From Physcomitrium patens (taxonomy: Eukaryota > Streptophyta > Bryopsida > Funariales > Funariaceae), in the NCBI RefSeq assembly GCF_000002425.4, contig NC_037271.1, positions 11,478,786 through 11,542,785 on the forward strand: a DNA stretch of 64,000 bases, read 5' to 3'. Of the stretch, positions 44,396 to 56,829 are shown piece by piece. Made by a program: the position numbers and the translations under genes. Under the pieces are notes generated by a model that was given only the letters and a program-made list of their open reading frames with translations, searched no databases and was not told the DNA's origin. Every line of letters starts with the position of its first letter. Positions within the stretch are counted from its first letter, which is position 1.

Positions 44396-44960
44396 ATATG
44401 AACTTGAACTTAAAAGATCTATAATAAAAGCTATAGAAATGGAAGACCATGGTTGTTCAAGTATAGGCAATTGTTGGAGACATCCATAAAGTTGATGATG
44501 AGAAGTTTTTGATCTTAAACAAACGTCACATAACTAGACAAAGTTTTTTACCACCTTCCACAATTGCAGCTACCAAAAATCTCTAGATAAAAGCTCTAAA
44601 GTCTTGTTGTATCTAAAATATCCTACTTTTGAAAATTCATAATGTGCTTGAAGAACATGAACACGAGCTTCTCTTTCTAGAACATATATGCATCCTTTGA
44701 AGTAGAGTAGGTTGTTTTTGAACTCAAACTTTGAAACATCATGAGACTTAGAAGAAAGATTCTTAATATCATAAACAAGAAGATCAAAGAATATACTTGA
44801 TTGAATTTATTTAATAAAAATCAAATCAATAATCAATGTTGATTTTATTACTTGAAGATGAAAATGCTTTGGCTTCAAGACGATTATTTTTTGTTGATCA
44901 AAAGATACGTCTTCTTCTTTTGGTATAAGATAAGAGCATTTACAAAGAGCATTTGATAAA
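44396..44960 (-). pseudogene. pol of copy D: integrase N-terminal half
   Basis: Integrase sequence continuing from 27203 across insertion E. It includes the region before the catalytic core and a decayed zinc-binding area (44560-44700), collinear with 19000-19290 of A. Confidence 0.72.
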
Positions 44961-46300
44961 CCTTGTTATTTTTCAAGTTGATATAAGATCTTAAAATCAA
45001 ATCTTGATAATGATATGTTCCAACGGACTTGGCAACAATTCAAAACACATGCCAACATGAATTATTAGAGGTTCTTGTAATTTGTATCTATTGTGACTGG
45101 ACTTGAAGTGCCTTCTAGATAATGATGCCATTCTTGAAATGAATCCATATTTACAAAATATTCTTTATTGTGGATTTCATAGTTAATCTCGACCTTGAAA
45201 ATTTCCTAGAATGAAAAGCTATTGGATGGAATTTGTCATCTGTTCTCATTTGTGATAATATTATACTTGAAGCAAATTTTGATACATTTGTTTGTATAAA
45301 AATTACTTTAAAAAAATCAATATGATACAAAGTTGGTTCAAAAGTAAATTCCTTCTTCAAAGCAACAAATGATGCTTCAGCTTCTTTAATCTACTCAAGT
45401 TTGTCTTTATAAGTCATATATGTAAGTGGAGCTACAACTTGAAAAAAGTTCTTGATAAAGATTTGTTAATAATTAGCAAAGTCCAAAAAGCATTGCACTT
45501 TTTTTATTATTCTTGAGATCTTTCAATCAGTGATAGTTTGGACTTTCTTTGGATCTATCTTAAGGCCTTCATTAGAAATGATGTATCTCAAAAAGTCAAC
45601 TTGAGCAGTGTAGAATACACACTTTTTTATCTTTGTATATAATCCTACATCTCTTAGTTTTTGTAATATATGACAAACATGAATTTCATGCTTTTCTGTG
45701 TTCTTAGAATAGATTAAAATATCATCTAAATAATAGATGACAAAAACATCAAGAAATTCACAAAAGACATCATTCATTAGATGTTAAAAAGTAGCTGGTA
45801 TATTGGTGAGTCTAAAAGGCATGACATTATATTCAAAATATCCATACCTAGTTCGAAAAGTGGTCTTCCATTCAACTCTTTCTTTGATGTGGATCAAGTT
45901 ATATACTCTTCATAGATCTATTTTTGTATAGATCTTTTTTCTTGATTTAGTTGATCAAAAAGTCCTAAAATCAAAAGTAGAAGATATCTATTCTTGATGG
46001 TGATCTTATTAAGTCCTTGATAATCCACAAACACCCATAGATATCCCTCTTTTTTCTTCACAAATAAGATACTATCACTAATTGAAGATTTAAATTGGCG
46101 TATAAAGCTCTTAGCCAAATTCTCATCAATGTATTCTTTGAATGTAGCCAACTCATTTTGTAATAGGCTATAGATTGGTCCAAATGGTGGTTGAGTTCTT
46201 TCTTGAGGATCAATGGTAACATCATAAGAACGATGTTTTAGAAGAATATCTGCAATTTTCTTTTCAAAAACATGTTGGAAATCTTGATATTAGCTAAGAA
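44961..46300 (-). pseudogene. pol of copy D: RT and RNase H
   Basis: RNase H fragment at 45151-45360, RT fragment with VIYYLDDILIYSKNTEKHE at 45523-45777, and [18 protein letters not shown] at 45918-46151. Stops and frameshifts between them. Confidence 0.82.
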
Positions 46301-46798
46301 TACTACTTGATATCTTCTCACCATTAGCAATAGGCATGGCATATATAGCAAAAGATGGCCTTTCATTTGTGGCATGCATGAAAGCTTTTGTACCTATCAA
46401 TAAGGATTTGGCTATGTAGACTTATGGATTTCTACTTGCCTAGCAAGACCTTGGAATAAACTATGGAAGAAATAAAGATTGTGAGAAATCCAATATATTT
46501 GAGGGTTATATCTTTCTAACCATGATAATCCTAAAATCATTGGATTAGAAGGAAAATTAATCATATTAAATATTACTAAACTATTGTAACTACTAGTTGC
46601 TACTTCTACAAAAATAGTTTCATCTGTAACATCCTCAGAAGACAATGAACTTTCATCTATTACTTCTACATAAACAAATTTGATTTTCTTAACTAAGATT
46701 ATATCTTGTTTTTTGACAAAGTCTTCATCTATGAAATAAGGTGAGGTTCTTGAATCCAACAAGGCTAAGACTTTGTATGAGCTAAAATAAACCTCCAT
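46301..46798 (-). pseudogene. pol of copy D: protease
   Basis: Decayed retropepsin at 46412-46798 with LLDSRTSPYFIDEDF (glycine of the DSG lost) and MILGLSWLERYNPQIYW. Its upstream side is broken at about 46800 by an insert; the protease N-terminal sequence is also found near 48740-48790. Confidence 0.78.
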
Positions 46799-48207
46799 TA
46801 ATTAAAAGTTTATTCTAACTCTCAATAAGTGAATTAACTATATGAATTTAAAATAAAGCTATCATTTAAATTCTAATCCACTTATTACTTGTTCTTCTTA
46901 AAACATCATTTTTTAATCAAATCCTTTAACATTACTCACATTCACAATGATAATTCACTCCTTAACTTCATGCAAAATAATTCTTCCTTCTACTTCTAAT
47001 TAGATAATTTGGTTAAATTTTTATTATTTTTTTTATTTTTATTAGTTCTTATTTATTACTTTTTATTATTTTCTTCTTTTTAAAAATATATAAATTTTTA
47101 CTTCTTAATTAACTAATGGTAAAAGTAATTAATTAAGTTATTATCCTTAATCCATAGTAAATATAATTTTTAAAGGTTGGATTAAAAGTTAAAAGTTAAA
47201 ATTAAAATTTAAAAGTAAAGTAAAGATTAAAAGTAAAGTAAAAAATAAAAATAAAGTAAAAGTAAAAGTAAAAATAAAAATAAAAATAAAGTAAAGGTTA
47301 AAAGATAAAAATAAAAGTAAACGGAGAAGATTAAAAGTTAAAAATTAAAGCCAAAAATGAATGTAGAAGTTTAAAGTTACTGTAAAAAATAAAAATAAAA
47401 GAAAAGAAAAGAAAATATAAATAAATAAAGAGAGGTACAAGCGGAAGTACCTTGACAACGTACAAGAATTAAGGGAAGCACCCCCCCTTTACTCCAAAAT
47501 TTGCCAAAAATTCAAATTAGCTTCAAATCTATTGATTTTTGTTGTGTTGGAAATTCAACTTCAAGGCACTATTTTTCTGTAATTTTCGTGGCAATCTAGT
47601 ACCTAAGTTGTGAGCAATGCTTCTTCAAAGTTGGATCATTGGGCCTGCCGTTGCAGCCGACCCCCCTTCATTCAAAAATTCATTAAAAATTCAAATTTGA
47701 TTCAAATTTAATGAAATTTACGCCACTGGAAGTTAAAATTGAATATTTTTGTTATTTTAAAATTTAAAAATGATCCCATTGAGTGGAACTGAAGAATGCC
47801 TTTTCAAAGTTGGGTTATTGAAACTGCCAAAGTAGCCACCCCCTGTGTACTCACAAATTCACCAAAAACTCGGTTCAACTCCAAATTGAGCAAACCTTAG
47901 CTCGTTGGAAAGCTAATAACAAGAGCTAAGTGATGAAAAACTTTCACTTAAAAATAATAAAAAAATCACAGATTAATTGAGGAAAATCCGAGGCCCCTCA
48001 AACCCTTTTGACTATGGAAATGATTAGTGACCACTAATTGCAAAGGGGCGCCTTTTAAACCACAATAAGCACCACCTATGACACAAAACCAATGCCCATA
48101 TGTTCTTAAAGTTCACAATAAGATCTAAGATTAAGAAAGAAGTAAAAAAATAAGATTAGGATTAGGGTTGAGACCACATGTAGGTATGGCTTTGCCCTCA
48201 TCAAAAG

Positions 48208-48242
<35 letters not shown>

Positions 48243-48740
48243 CTTGGGAAACCAAACTACTCTTATACAATTGAGTGGTGGCTTGTGGAAGGGTGGCCAC
48301 ATCTCCATCCTTGATCTCTAAGATCTCTAATGTAAATCTATGGCCTTCCTTCATCCACTGATCTTGTTTTCTTTACTCCACATAGTACATTTGATGCCTC
48401 CATTGCATGTGAAAGGCTTCCATAAATTAGAAGAATTACTTTGCCACTTGGAATTTGTTGAATTTGGAAAAAATCTTCAAATCCATCATAATTAAACCTC
48501 ATAAGATTTTTTTTTCTTTTTTTGACACCAAGACTACTTCTTTTATAATTTATCTATTATTAGCAAACAAAAAAATAGTCTTTATAGTTTTTTCTTATTA
48601 AACTCTATCTTAGATTGCATGTCTACTATTGAAAAATTATTTTCTATTTTTTTCTTAAATTCTAATATTAATTCATAAAATTTGTGTTTTATGCACAATA
48701 AGTCCATTTTTTATACTAAATATCAAAATAAGTCAATTCA
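46799..48740. mobile_element. Second insert in copy D, type uncertain
   Basis: About 1.9 kb foreign to D, lying between protease and gag. It holds a purine-rich AAAGTAAA/TTAAAAGT array (47180-47410), two related blocks containing the AAAATTCA..AAATTCA motif with C-rich runs (47480-47850), and a GA microsatellite (48214-48242). On the minus strand its right end reads TGAGCCATTGAATTGA, similar to the E terminus TGAGTCATTAAATTGA. It may be a truncated solo LTR of the E family; no ORF is convincing. Confidence 0.4.
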
Positions 48741-49931
48741 ATGGCTCACACTTTGTGATATTTTGATCTTAAATGGACTTCTATTGTAAAACCAGATAAG
48801 GGATGAAAGGAGAGAACATGACCTTTACTAGATGTTGCACATGATTTCAGTCCCACAGTCTCTATTGTAGCTAGAACAACTTGTTTTCCAATATGTTATC
48901 TTCTTTGGCAATAGTGCTTCTTATTTTATAATTGGATTGTTTCTTTAGATAATATTGAGTAGTATGTTTAGCTTTTCCATAATATAAGCATAAGCCTTCT
49001 TGATATTGTTGACTCTTTTCCTCCTTTGTCAAGGATTTAAAACGTACCGTATCAACTCGTATTGGTTTTGGCTTTGATAAATAAGTTTTTGAAAACTTAG
49101 GAGCTTCTGTCATTATTTGATTTGTTCCTCTCCAGTCATATCTTTGTTCTTGACATCTTTCAAATAATCAATTATTACATGTAATGGCTTGAACAATAAA
49201 TTATTCTAAAGATTCTAATTTTAGTATTATAAATAATAAGTATTTGATATTATCCCTCAATCCATATTAAAATTGATTGATAAGGGCTTTGTCATTCCAA
49301 TCCAAGTCACAAGTGAAGTTTTGGAATTTAACAGCATATATGGTGGTTGATTGTGATCTTTGCTGTAAAGATAAGAATTTGGTCTCTACTACTCTTTTTT
49401 TATTACTTTCTTCAAATGTGGCCGTAAATATTTTTAGAAATCAATTCAAATCATAAAAGAGTTGAAAATCTTTTCTATTAAAGGTAAAAATCAAGAAAGA
49501 GCACTTTTTGATAGAAGTGCACATATGAATCTGACTTAAGTAAATCTATAGAGATATTAGAAAAGATACAAGCTTAGATAGAACTTGACTTGTTGCAAAA
49601 ATCCTCAAAATTTTGATCTTGTTCTATCAAACTTCTTAGGCATACTAATCCTTATCTCCATCATACTTGTAGAAGCAAAATTCTATGGATTTGATTGTGA
49701 AGTCGATCTACTTGCTTCCTTCAACTACACAACTTCTTGCCGCAGACTTTGAACTTCTTCCATAGGTGTAGGTATAGTACTTCCATGATTCACATTGAAA
49801 ATACGTGAAATTTTTATTCTTAGAGTTTTGAGAAGCTTATGAAGATCTGTAATAATTATAAATTTATTTTTACTTCTACTAAGAATAATATCTATAATCT
49901 TTTCTTCCATAGATAATTCAAAAAAATTCAA
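48741..49931 (-). pseudogene. gag of copy D with start of pol
   Basis: The gag knuckle frame (48871-49113) contains CLYYGKAKHTTQYY, where cysteines have become tyrosines. The N-terminal frame at 49725-49931 holds MEEKIIDIILSRSKNK and EEVQSLRQEVV. This N-terminus matches copy F and not A or G. The gag/pol junction keeps the CTACAATAGAGAC context. Confidence 0.75.
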
Positions 49932-49943
49932 AAAATTAAATTA

Positions 49944-50108
49944 GAAGAGGGTAATCCACAACCTCTAATAAAAAAATTTACAAAGAGGGATAATCCGCTT
50001 TCTTTAAGGAAAAGATTAGTCTTAGAAAATAATTTTTTTTGTTTAAAGGTGGATAGTCTACAACCTTCAAAAATACAACAATAGAAGTGGAATAATCCAC
50101 TCACTTCT
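49944..50108 (-). promoter_or_regulatory. Leader stem-loop array of copy D
   Basis: Four hairpin-like repeats in sense order. The clearest has arms AGAAGTG/CACTTCT (50083-50089 and 50102-50108, 7 bp perfect) around AGTGGATTATTC. Others lie around AGACTATCC, GCGGATTATCC and GTGGATTACCC further left. The GGATTA core is kept and the arms differ from other copies. Confidence 0.62.
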
Positions 50109-50136
50109 TAAACAAGAAAAAAAATAGTATATTAGC

Positions 50137-50147
50137 ATTCTTATCAA
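50137..50147 (-). promoter_or_regulatory. Self-primer binding site of copy D
   Basis: Sense TTGATAAGAAT, 2 nt from the LTR edge at 50150. The partner in the LTR (50317-50327) reads ATTCTTGTCAA in sense: ten Watson-Crick pairs and one G-U. Compared with A, both sides changed at the same pair (C-G to T-A). Confidence 0.72.
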
Positions 50148-50149
50148 AC

Positions 50150-50686
50150 TATCAAGGACATGAATCTTGAAGAAAGAAAATCCTCAATACACTCTTATGT
50201 CACTAAAGAAAACTAGAAAATCACTCAAAAAGCAATGTAATATTAAACTAGAATGGCTATTGTCAAAACCAAAAAAACTAAAAAATCTTGAAATACGACT
50301 AAGGACTTAAAAGGTGTTGACAAGAATGAAGAAGGCTTCACTTTTGCCTCTATATATACTCTTAATTAAGAGCTTTGTAGTAATGTCTGATAGGATCTCC
50401 AAAATGTGCTTACTTTGTTAGATACATATCTTAATCTACAATGCAAGTTTTCTATATGAGCGCCACATTGTTAGCTTTTTCTGCAAGCTACCAACATGTG
50501 ATTAACTTTTTGACCAAGTTTCTAACCTATCAATCAACTAAAGACACATGTAAAGTCAAGTAGCATCTATGAAGCTTCCAAGAAGCTACTCTAAAAGATC
50601 TTATGAAATTAACCTACTTTTATCTACTTTTACCTATTCCTACCTAATCATATAGGTATTTACTAAAATACCTATGTATGTACGTG

Positions 50687-50689
<3 letters not shown>
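50150..50689 (-). repeat. 5' LTR of chromovirus D
   Basis: 540 bp, homologous to 25092-25633. TATA core near 50350-50358 and imperfect inverted repeat near 50321-50346. The outer edge ..GTACGTGACA runs into a TA microsatellite. Confidence 0.88.
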
Positions 50690-50733
<44 letters not shown>

Positions 50734-52087
50734 GCCTATATTCTTTATTTTTTATTAAAATTCTTTTACCATTATTTTTTTCTAATATCTTTTATGTCTA
50801 GTAACTAGTTTTAAAAGATATTTTCACCTTTTTTTGTCCAAATTTATCATATTTCTTTAATTCTAAAGCAATTGATTAGACATAGTGGATATTCAAGTAT
50901 CTAGACAAAAGTCAATATATAACTATAAATATAATATTTTTTTAATTCTTTTATAAAAATTACATATGAAATCTAAGATTATACTTATAATCTTATACAA
51001 TTATAGTTTTATCCTATCTTATTATGTATTATAGATACAATAATTTTATAAGAACAAAAATTATAAGTAATACAATGATTCTAAATAATTTAAATTTTCT
51101 AGAAGCATATATATTGTAAACTGATTTAGATAACTTCAATCACCCAAAATCAAAAAATAATTTAGTATTTTTCTTAATTTAAAATAAAAAAATTCCTAAA
51201 AATTTATAAAATTATAAAATAAAAAAATATTATAAATTAAAATATAGTAGTAGAAATAATATCTTCTTATCTCATTCTTTCATGCACTACTATACTTAAG
51301 TAGTTCCAAAAACTTTACATAGCTCATTTATTCTTTATTATATGACTAACAAAATTTATTGTAATGAAAATTTTTAACTTAAAAATATTGGTTGTCTCTA
51401 TGTTTCATTACATCTTTATAATTTATGATTCTTTACAAAGAATACATAAAATGCATCCAAAGCACATAAACTTTTAATGACATCCTAAATTCATCTACTA
51501 CATATAATAATTTAAACTAGTGTAGCAATTAAGAATTTAAAAAATTGTTTATTTTAATATTTCCAGTCAAGACCTTATAAAAATATATTAAATACAAATC
51601 ATTAGTTAAGATATAATATAAAAAAATTATAATATTAAATTTAAAAATTTTAAAGTATCTTATATATAACCAATATATATATATATATATATATATATGA
51701 TTTTATAATTCTAATGCCAATTTTTTTAATATTTTAAAGTTCAAATCTTATTGTTTTTATTTTTTGCCTTAAATATTGACATATGAATTAATATATATAT
51801 TTTTTTAAGGCATTTCAGACCATAACTAATAACTTCTCTATTATCAATTCTAAATTCTTCTATAACTCAAATAATATTGATTATAATACTCTTCTTTAAA
51901 GTATTTAAAAACAATGTCAATATTTTCATGAAGAATAATATATTAAAATATTTTTTATGAATATTTCAAAAATATCTCAACATTTAATTTCTAATCATTA
52001 TCCATATTACTACCATTAGATAAATAATATAACTTCTTCATTTTTTATATATAAGACTCTCAATGAAATGACCTCTAAAGTTATGGT
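50690..52087. other. AT-rich spacer with TA microsatellites
   Basis: TA runs at 50693-50728 and 51671-51698; otherwise unremarkable AT-rich DNA. No ORF with a recognisable motif. Confidence 0.6.
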
Positions 52088-52360
52088 TGTCACAGACATC
52101 AATATTGGCATGAATAATTACAAGAATAAGAAGAATAAGGTAGAAATAAAAATAAATGAATTTGATAATATCTTTTGAAGAAGCCTATTAGAAGCTTTAT
52201 AGATGCTATTTTGACTTTATAAAAATTTATAGATAATTAATAAGTTAAAATTTAGGTAAAAAATTTAGCCATGTATTGTACATGTTAACTACTTGTTATA
52301 TAAGTTTTATACTTATTGCACATTTTAACCACTTTTTGTATAAGTTTATTTTTTATTTTT
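52088..52360 (+). repeat. Chromovirus LTR remnant (5' part)
   Basis: Starts TGTCACAGACAT and follows the A LTR through the AAGAAGCCT..TAGAAGCTT, GATGCTATTTTGACTTTAT and TAGCCATGT blocks, then is lost. Truncated and diverged. Confidence 0.7.
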
Positions 52361-52789
52361 GTATTTGGTTACATTTTTTATTATAGATTATGATTATAAT
52401 TTAAATTCTATTAAGATCCTTAAGAAACCAAATCACAAGCCAAGACATACATTTTTCTCTATTATCACCTTACTTATTAGAAACTCTTAAATATTCTTCC
52501 AAATTATCTTTCATCTATAATTTTTTAGTCTAAAAAATAATACAATGTCAAAAATTATACTTTTATTATTATTAGTTGTAATTTAATACAATACATATAT
52601 AAGTATCTAATCTCAATTGAGGCATACTAAATTAAACTTTGTACATTATAAATATCAATAAATATTTAAATATCATTTAATTAATTTAATAATTATTAAT
52701 ATAATAAAATATTAAATTAAAAAATAATTGGTTTTATCTATTATCAATTAAAAATCAAAGCATTATAAATGAACTTATTATGACCATGT

Positions 52790-53330
52790 ATACATTCTTA
52801 GATATGTAATAGATACCCAAACTACTTAAGTAAATAGAATTAAATAAAAGGAAGTGGAAGTACATAAAAACATTCTTGAAAGATAACATCTTTCTTAAGA
52901 AGCTTCAAAGAGGTTTATTAAATGAAGATTAGATATTTAGATTTTATAAATAAGCCATGTGACTATTGAAACTTATGCTACAAGTTTCTTATTTCTAAGA
53001 AGTCATGTTAGAAGTAACATTTAACTCAATGTTTGGCTACAAGCATTGTGGTTCTTAGAAAGTTTTTATAAGACTTTTTTTGTAGCTAGTATATATAGAG
53101 GCAAGATTAACGCCATCTTTAATCTTATCATAATTTTTTATTTTTTTATTTTTTATTTTTGTTCTATACTTGATTCAAGACTTTTTAGCATCTTTTTATT
53201 TAACAATAGCCATTTTAGTTTTTTTTTTCAATCTTACAACTATCTCTTCTTTTTGTACTTTCTAACTTCTTTAATAATACATGAATATATTTTCTTTTAG
53301 ATTATGTTAAGATTCAATTTCTAGATAATC
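52790..53330 (+). repeat. Second chromovirus LTR remnant
   Basis: Contains TATATAGAGGCAAGATTAA near 53090-53112 with an inverted repeat AAGATTAA/TTAATCTT across the expected transcription start, and the CAATAGCCATTTTAG block seen in other LTRs. The arms differ from A but still pair. No internal region recognised to the right. Confidence 0.65.
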
Positions 53331-55260
53331 TAAGTCATTAAAATGAGATGTTGATAAAGATTAAAATACTTACTTCCATCCAACAAAGATTATCAATGTA
53401 TTGGTGTTATTCATTTATTTTTAATCAAATATAATGATACAAGAATAATTTGACTATGTTATTTATTTGCGATCTAACAAATAAATAGCTCTTAATTAAT
53501 TTAATTTTACAAAAGGCCTAGACATGACTTTTTTTTTAGCATTTGTATCTTTTTTTACATAAATTTTTTATTATTTCTAATACAATATATTTTTTTATAC
53601 CATACACATCTTTAATAGTAAAGAAGACTTTTTAATAATTTTTTTATCTGAAAACCTTTCAAATATATTGTTGGGATTCTTCTCTAAACTTCACTTGCCT
53701 TAATGTGTCACATTTATGTCTTGTTCATAGATCAAATCCAATTAAAATTTGATTCTCAATGTAAAATCTTTATCTAACAGTTGAACCAATGGTTGCATAT
53801 ATTAGTCTATTAGTTAATTCTCTCACCTCTATATTACTACTTTGTAGAATTTTAGTTGTTAGAATGTAATTTGATTTGGAATGTATAAATTTTAAATAGA
53901 ACCAATTTTTATTGATATATTATTAAGAGGATGTTAAAGACTTAGAATTTGGTTGTATGATCTTATTTCCAATCTCTTGTGATGTATTAGAAGCTTTAGA
54001 GCTTGTGAATCATGCTATTGTTTTCAAAATATCATGTATTTGTCAATATAATTACTTATTCTTACAATTCACTATAAATATGAAAAAATATTCATCTATA
54101 ATAACTCATGTTTTATCTAATTCATTTTCTTGTCTTTAAATTGAGTCTTATATATTTCTATTATCTTTTTTTTATAATAAATTTTTTTTAGTCGTTTTAT
54201 TCTATTGATAAGAAAAAATTTTAATAAGAAAAAGATTATTATAACCTATTAAAGGAAAAAATTGTCTCTAAGTCAATAGATTATTTAAGAAGATTTTTAA
54301 TCCTTATTATTATTTTTCTACTCCATTTTCAACTTCTTTGTAATATAAATAGCCACCATTGTTCAATTTTATAATATTTATATAAATTCCATTTAGTTCC
54401 ATTGAAGTAGGAAATTTTGTACTTTCAAAAAAATTCAATATTTTTAAATAATTTTTTTTAAATCAAAATTTGCATCTTATTAAAAGGTATGAATTCTCTA
54501 TATGGTTATATACACCAAAATAATATCCTACACATGTATAGTTTAAGTTCCAAATTTAAATAAAATTGAATCTTTTTCAATATTCTTTTCTAATTCTCTA
54601 TCAGTTTTTTAGATTTATCTAATTAAGTAGCTATTTTCTTTTTAGGAAGTTTCTCCTCCTTCCACTTTGCAAAAAATGATATAATATTGTAAGTTCTTAA
54701 AAGATTCATATCAGCTGCAACAACCATGTTGTCGACATCAACACTTTTAAATTCTATTCTCATAGGAAAAAAAATCACGGTTTTATAAGGAGCCTATCTA
54801 AAGATTCTCTTCTAACATTGTCTTAGTAAGATAAGGTTGTTATATTTGATTGTGGATCTCCATTACTTAAGATATGTCATATTTCTTTGATAAATTCCTC
54901 TATGTAATTGAAATGCTTATGCCACCTTTGTTTACTATTTCATATATGCCTCCATATCTTGTTATTATTTCTTTCTATACTCACAATACGTAGTAACCCA
55001 TCCCTGAAACCTACTCCAATCCTAAATCATTTTCTTGGATTTTTATTTTATTATATTTTTAAAAGTTCTGTATGTTGATTTTTCAAACTATATTAGTACA
55101 TACATTATAACCTAGCAATACAATCAAACTCAATATTCACATTTTTGTCACATGATGTAGCATTGGGTGCCAATTTTTTTCGAATGGATGTAATTTAGTT
55201 TATATATATATATATATATATATAGAATGAATTTTCATTCATTTAGTATTTCCCATTAGT
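53331..55260. other. AT-rich region, possible decayed coding relic
   Basis: No recognised gene. On the minus strand the stretch about 54580-54760 reads for some 45 codons with few stops (VVAADMNLLRTYNI, SFFAKWKEEKLPKKK), and 54770-55020 gives shorter pieces; I could not assign a family. A TA run lies at 55199-55224. Confidence 0.4.
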
Positions 55261-56346
55261 TGAATTTTTATCAAAGAACGTCGGTTCGTATGCAGCACAG
55301 GCTTTCTGTTTTCCAGCAGCATTCTTCACAACCAGGAAAACAAATAAGGGTTGTGCTCACTTCAGGAATGTGTTGCATGAAGACTGGTTGCATTTCCTGC
55401 TAGGGAGTGGGACTCCAGTTCCGAATGCAGCCTTCAACTCTACTCATAGCACAGCCGGTTACTTCATCCTGCAGGAATACCCAACTGTTTGTAAGCCACA
55501 GGATACTGCAAGTTAACTCACTGATTTTCCTCTGTAATTGGAAATCTCATCTAGAACAATGCCGGAGATGTACAGTTTCTACGATGACAATCGCCCTGCA
55601 TCCGGACCTATCCGTGAAGAACTAAATCGACTGATAGCTACAAGGTTTGAGGTTTTGTACTACTGAGAATGATGGGCTGAGCTGTTCCTATATGCACATA
55701 GAAACAGAATTTCTAAGTCAGTGCCGACTAGCTTCATACCGCCATGGAAATATCCCTACCTTGTGGCGAGCCTGGTGATGGTAGACCTACGAAAATGTTG
55801 CAGTTGACTAAGACACATCTCCAGTGTTCTAGATGGGCCAGATCAAGTGCCTCAGAGAGATCGTCGAAGGGTCATACGAAGATTCACTAATCACAACGAG
55901 TAGACAGGTAAGGGAGACATGTGCAACAAGCAAGGCCTTCAAACGATCTCTTCTGAAGCAGCTAGCTCCACCGTAAAGGGAAGGGAGCGAGAGAATCATT
56001 TCCGGAAGAAAAGTTTACAAATGCATATCCTGTCCAAGGATTTCGACATGTTCTCTGTAGTATACAGGAAAACCTCTTTCCAGATCCTCAATATTCACTC
56101 CAAGGTACATCCCGGTGCCCAAGAAGCTAAAGAATAGAAGAATCTCACACAATCCTGGGCAGCTTCTCTAGAAACTAGATTTCCTTGAGGTAACTGGTTA
56201 TTATTCTACGATAAAATATCTATGAACAGCTGAGTTGGCTCCCGATCGTTGCTGCTTCTGCGCCGGATGCACAATCTGCACATCAGACAAAAGTAAGAGG
56301 TACATAATCGGTACACTGCGAATTCCCCAAAAAACTGCGCCTCGCC
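55261..56346. other. Higher-GC flank downstream of the lipid-transfer gene
   Basis: Composition changes sharply from AT-rich to gene-like near 55270. No ORF here is convincing on either strand; the open frames are short. The minus-strand position makes it the likely 3' untranslated or downstream region of the lipid-transfer protein gene. Confidence 0.45.
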
Positions 56347-56829
56347 TCAAATTCTTAATACGGCGAGTACTCCTGCAAGAACTGCGGCGATCACCGACAT
56401 CCTGGGGGATGCAATTCGCCATGCTGCGGCTAAGTCACCCGGAACAGGCGAATACAATCCGGGGGGTATTGAAGGGGGTAAAGCGGCTCCAGGAGGCAGC
56501 ACAAGGGCAGGGCACTTCAAGAGATCCACGTTTACGCGGCATGTGATGGGTAGGGCATAAGCTTTCGTGACATTTACATTGTGATTGTCTCCCAATTCTA
56601 AGATGATGGTACACAAGCATCCGGGGTTGATCGAATTCAACTCCTCAATCCCACCGCAACACACCGCGTTCGGCACAACGTCCGGACCTTGGACGAACGT
56701 CAAGCACCCAGGCAGATAGTTGTACGCCGAATCACACTCTCCCTCTTCTACAGCACTAACTCCTCTTCCTCCTGCCACCACTAGACCTAGCACCAACACA
56801 ACCACGACGCAAATCCTGGCGACCATCAT
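56347..56829 (-). CDS. GPI-anchored non-specific lipid-transfer protein (LTPG-like)
   Basis: A complete 160-codon, single-exon ORF starting ATGATGGTC at 56829. Residues 1-26 form a signal peptide (VVVVLVLGLVVAGG). The eight-cysteine motif follows with spacing C-X9-C-X14-CC-X12-CXC-X23-C-X8-C, giving four disulphides around a lipid-binding cavity. A proline-rich linker (LPPGAALPPSIPPG) leads to a C-terminal hydrophobic tail (MSVIAAVLAGVLAVLRI) typical of a GPI-attachment signal. The mature protein should sit on the outer plasma membrane or wall and carry wax, cutin or sporopollenin-type lipids. Codons are GC-rich, unlike every other ORF in the window. ATG2 is equally possible as start. It is the only host gene here that looks intact. 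Confidence 0.9.
   Translation of the reverse strand: MMVARICVVVVLVLGLVVAGGRGVSAVEEGECDSAYNYLPGCLTFVQGPDVVPNAVCCGGIEELNSINPGCLCTIILELGDNHNVNVTKAYALPITCRVNVDLLKCPALVLPPGAALPPSIPPGLYSPVPGDLAAAWRIASPRMSVIAAVLAGVLAVLRI

Larger units (their letters stand above)
25092..50689 (-). mobile_element. Chromovirus D, host of a four-level nest
   Basis: Old minus-strand chromovirus with both LTRs present (3' LTR 25092-25633, 5' LTR 50150-50689). Its integrase is split at 27203/44396 by insertion E, itself split by chromovirus B (27900-43082), itself split by element C (33258-42349). A second insert (about 46800-48740) lies near the protease-gag border. Collinearity with the intact element at 15050-21382 is kept on both sides of each insert. 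No clear target duplication is seen; both edges lie in AT repeats. Confidence 0.82.

Noticed and set aside
48106-48354. 82-codon ORF with a serine-leucine run
   Set aside because: Produced by the GA microsatellite at 48214-48242.
56235-56546. 103-codon plus-strand ORF opposite the lipid-transfer gene
   Set aside because: Antisense shadow of the LTPG coding sequence.
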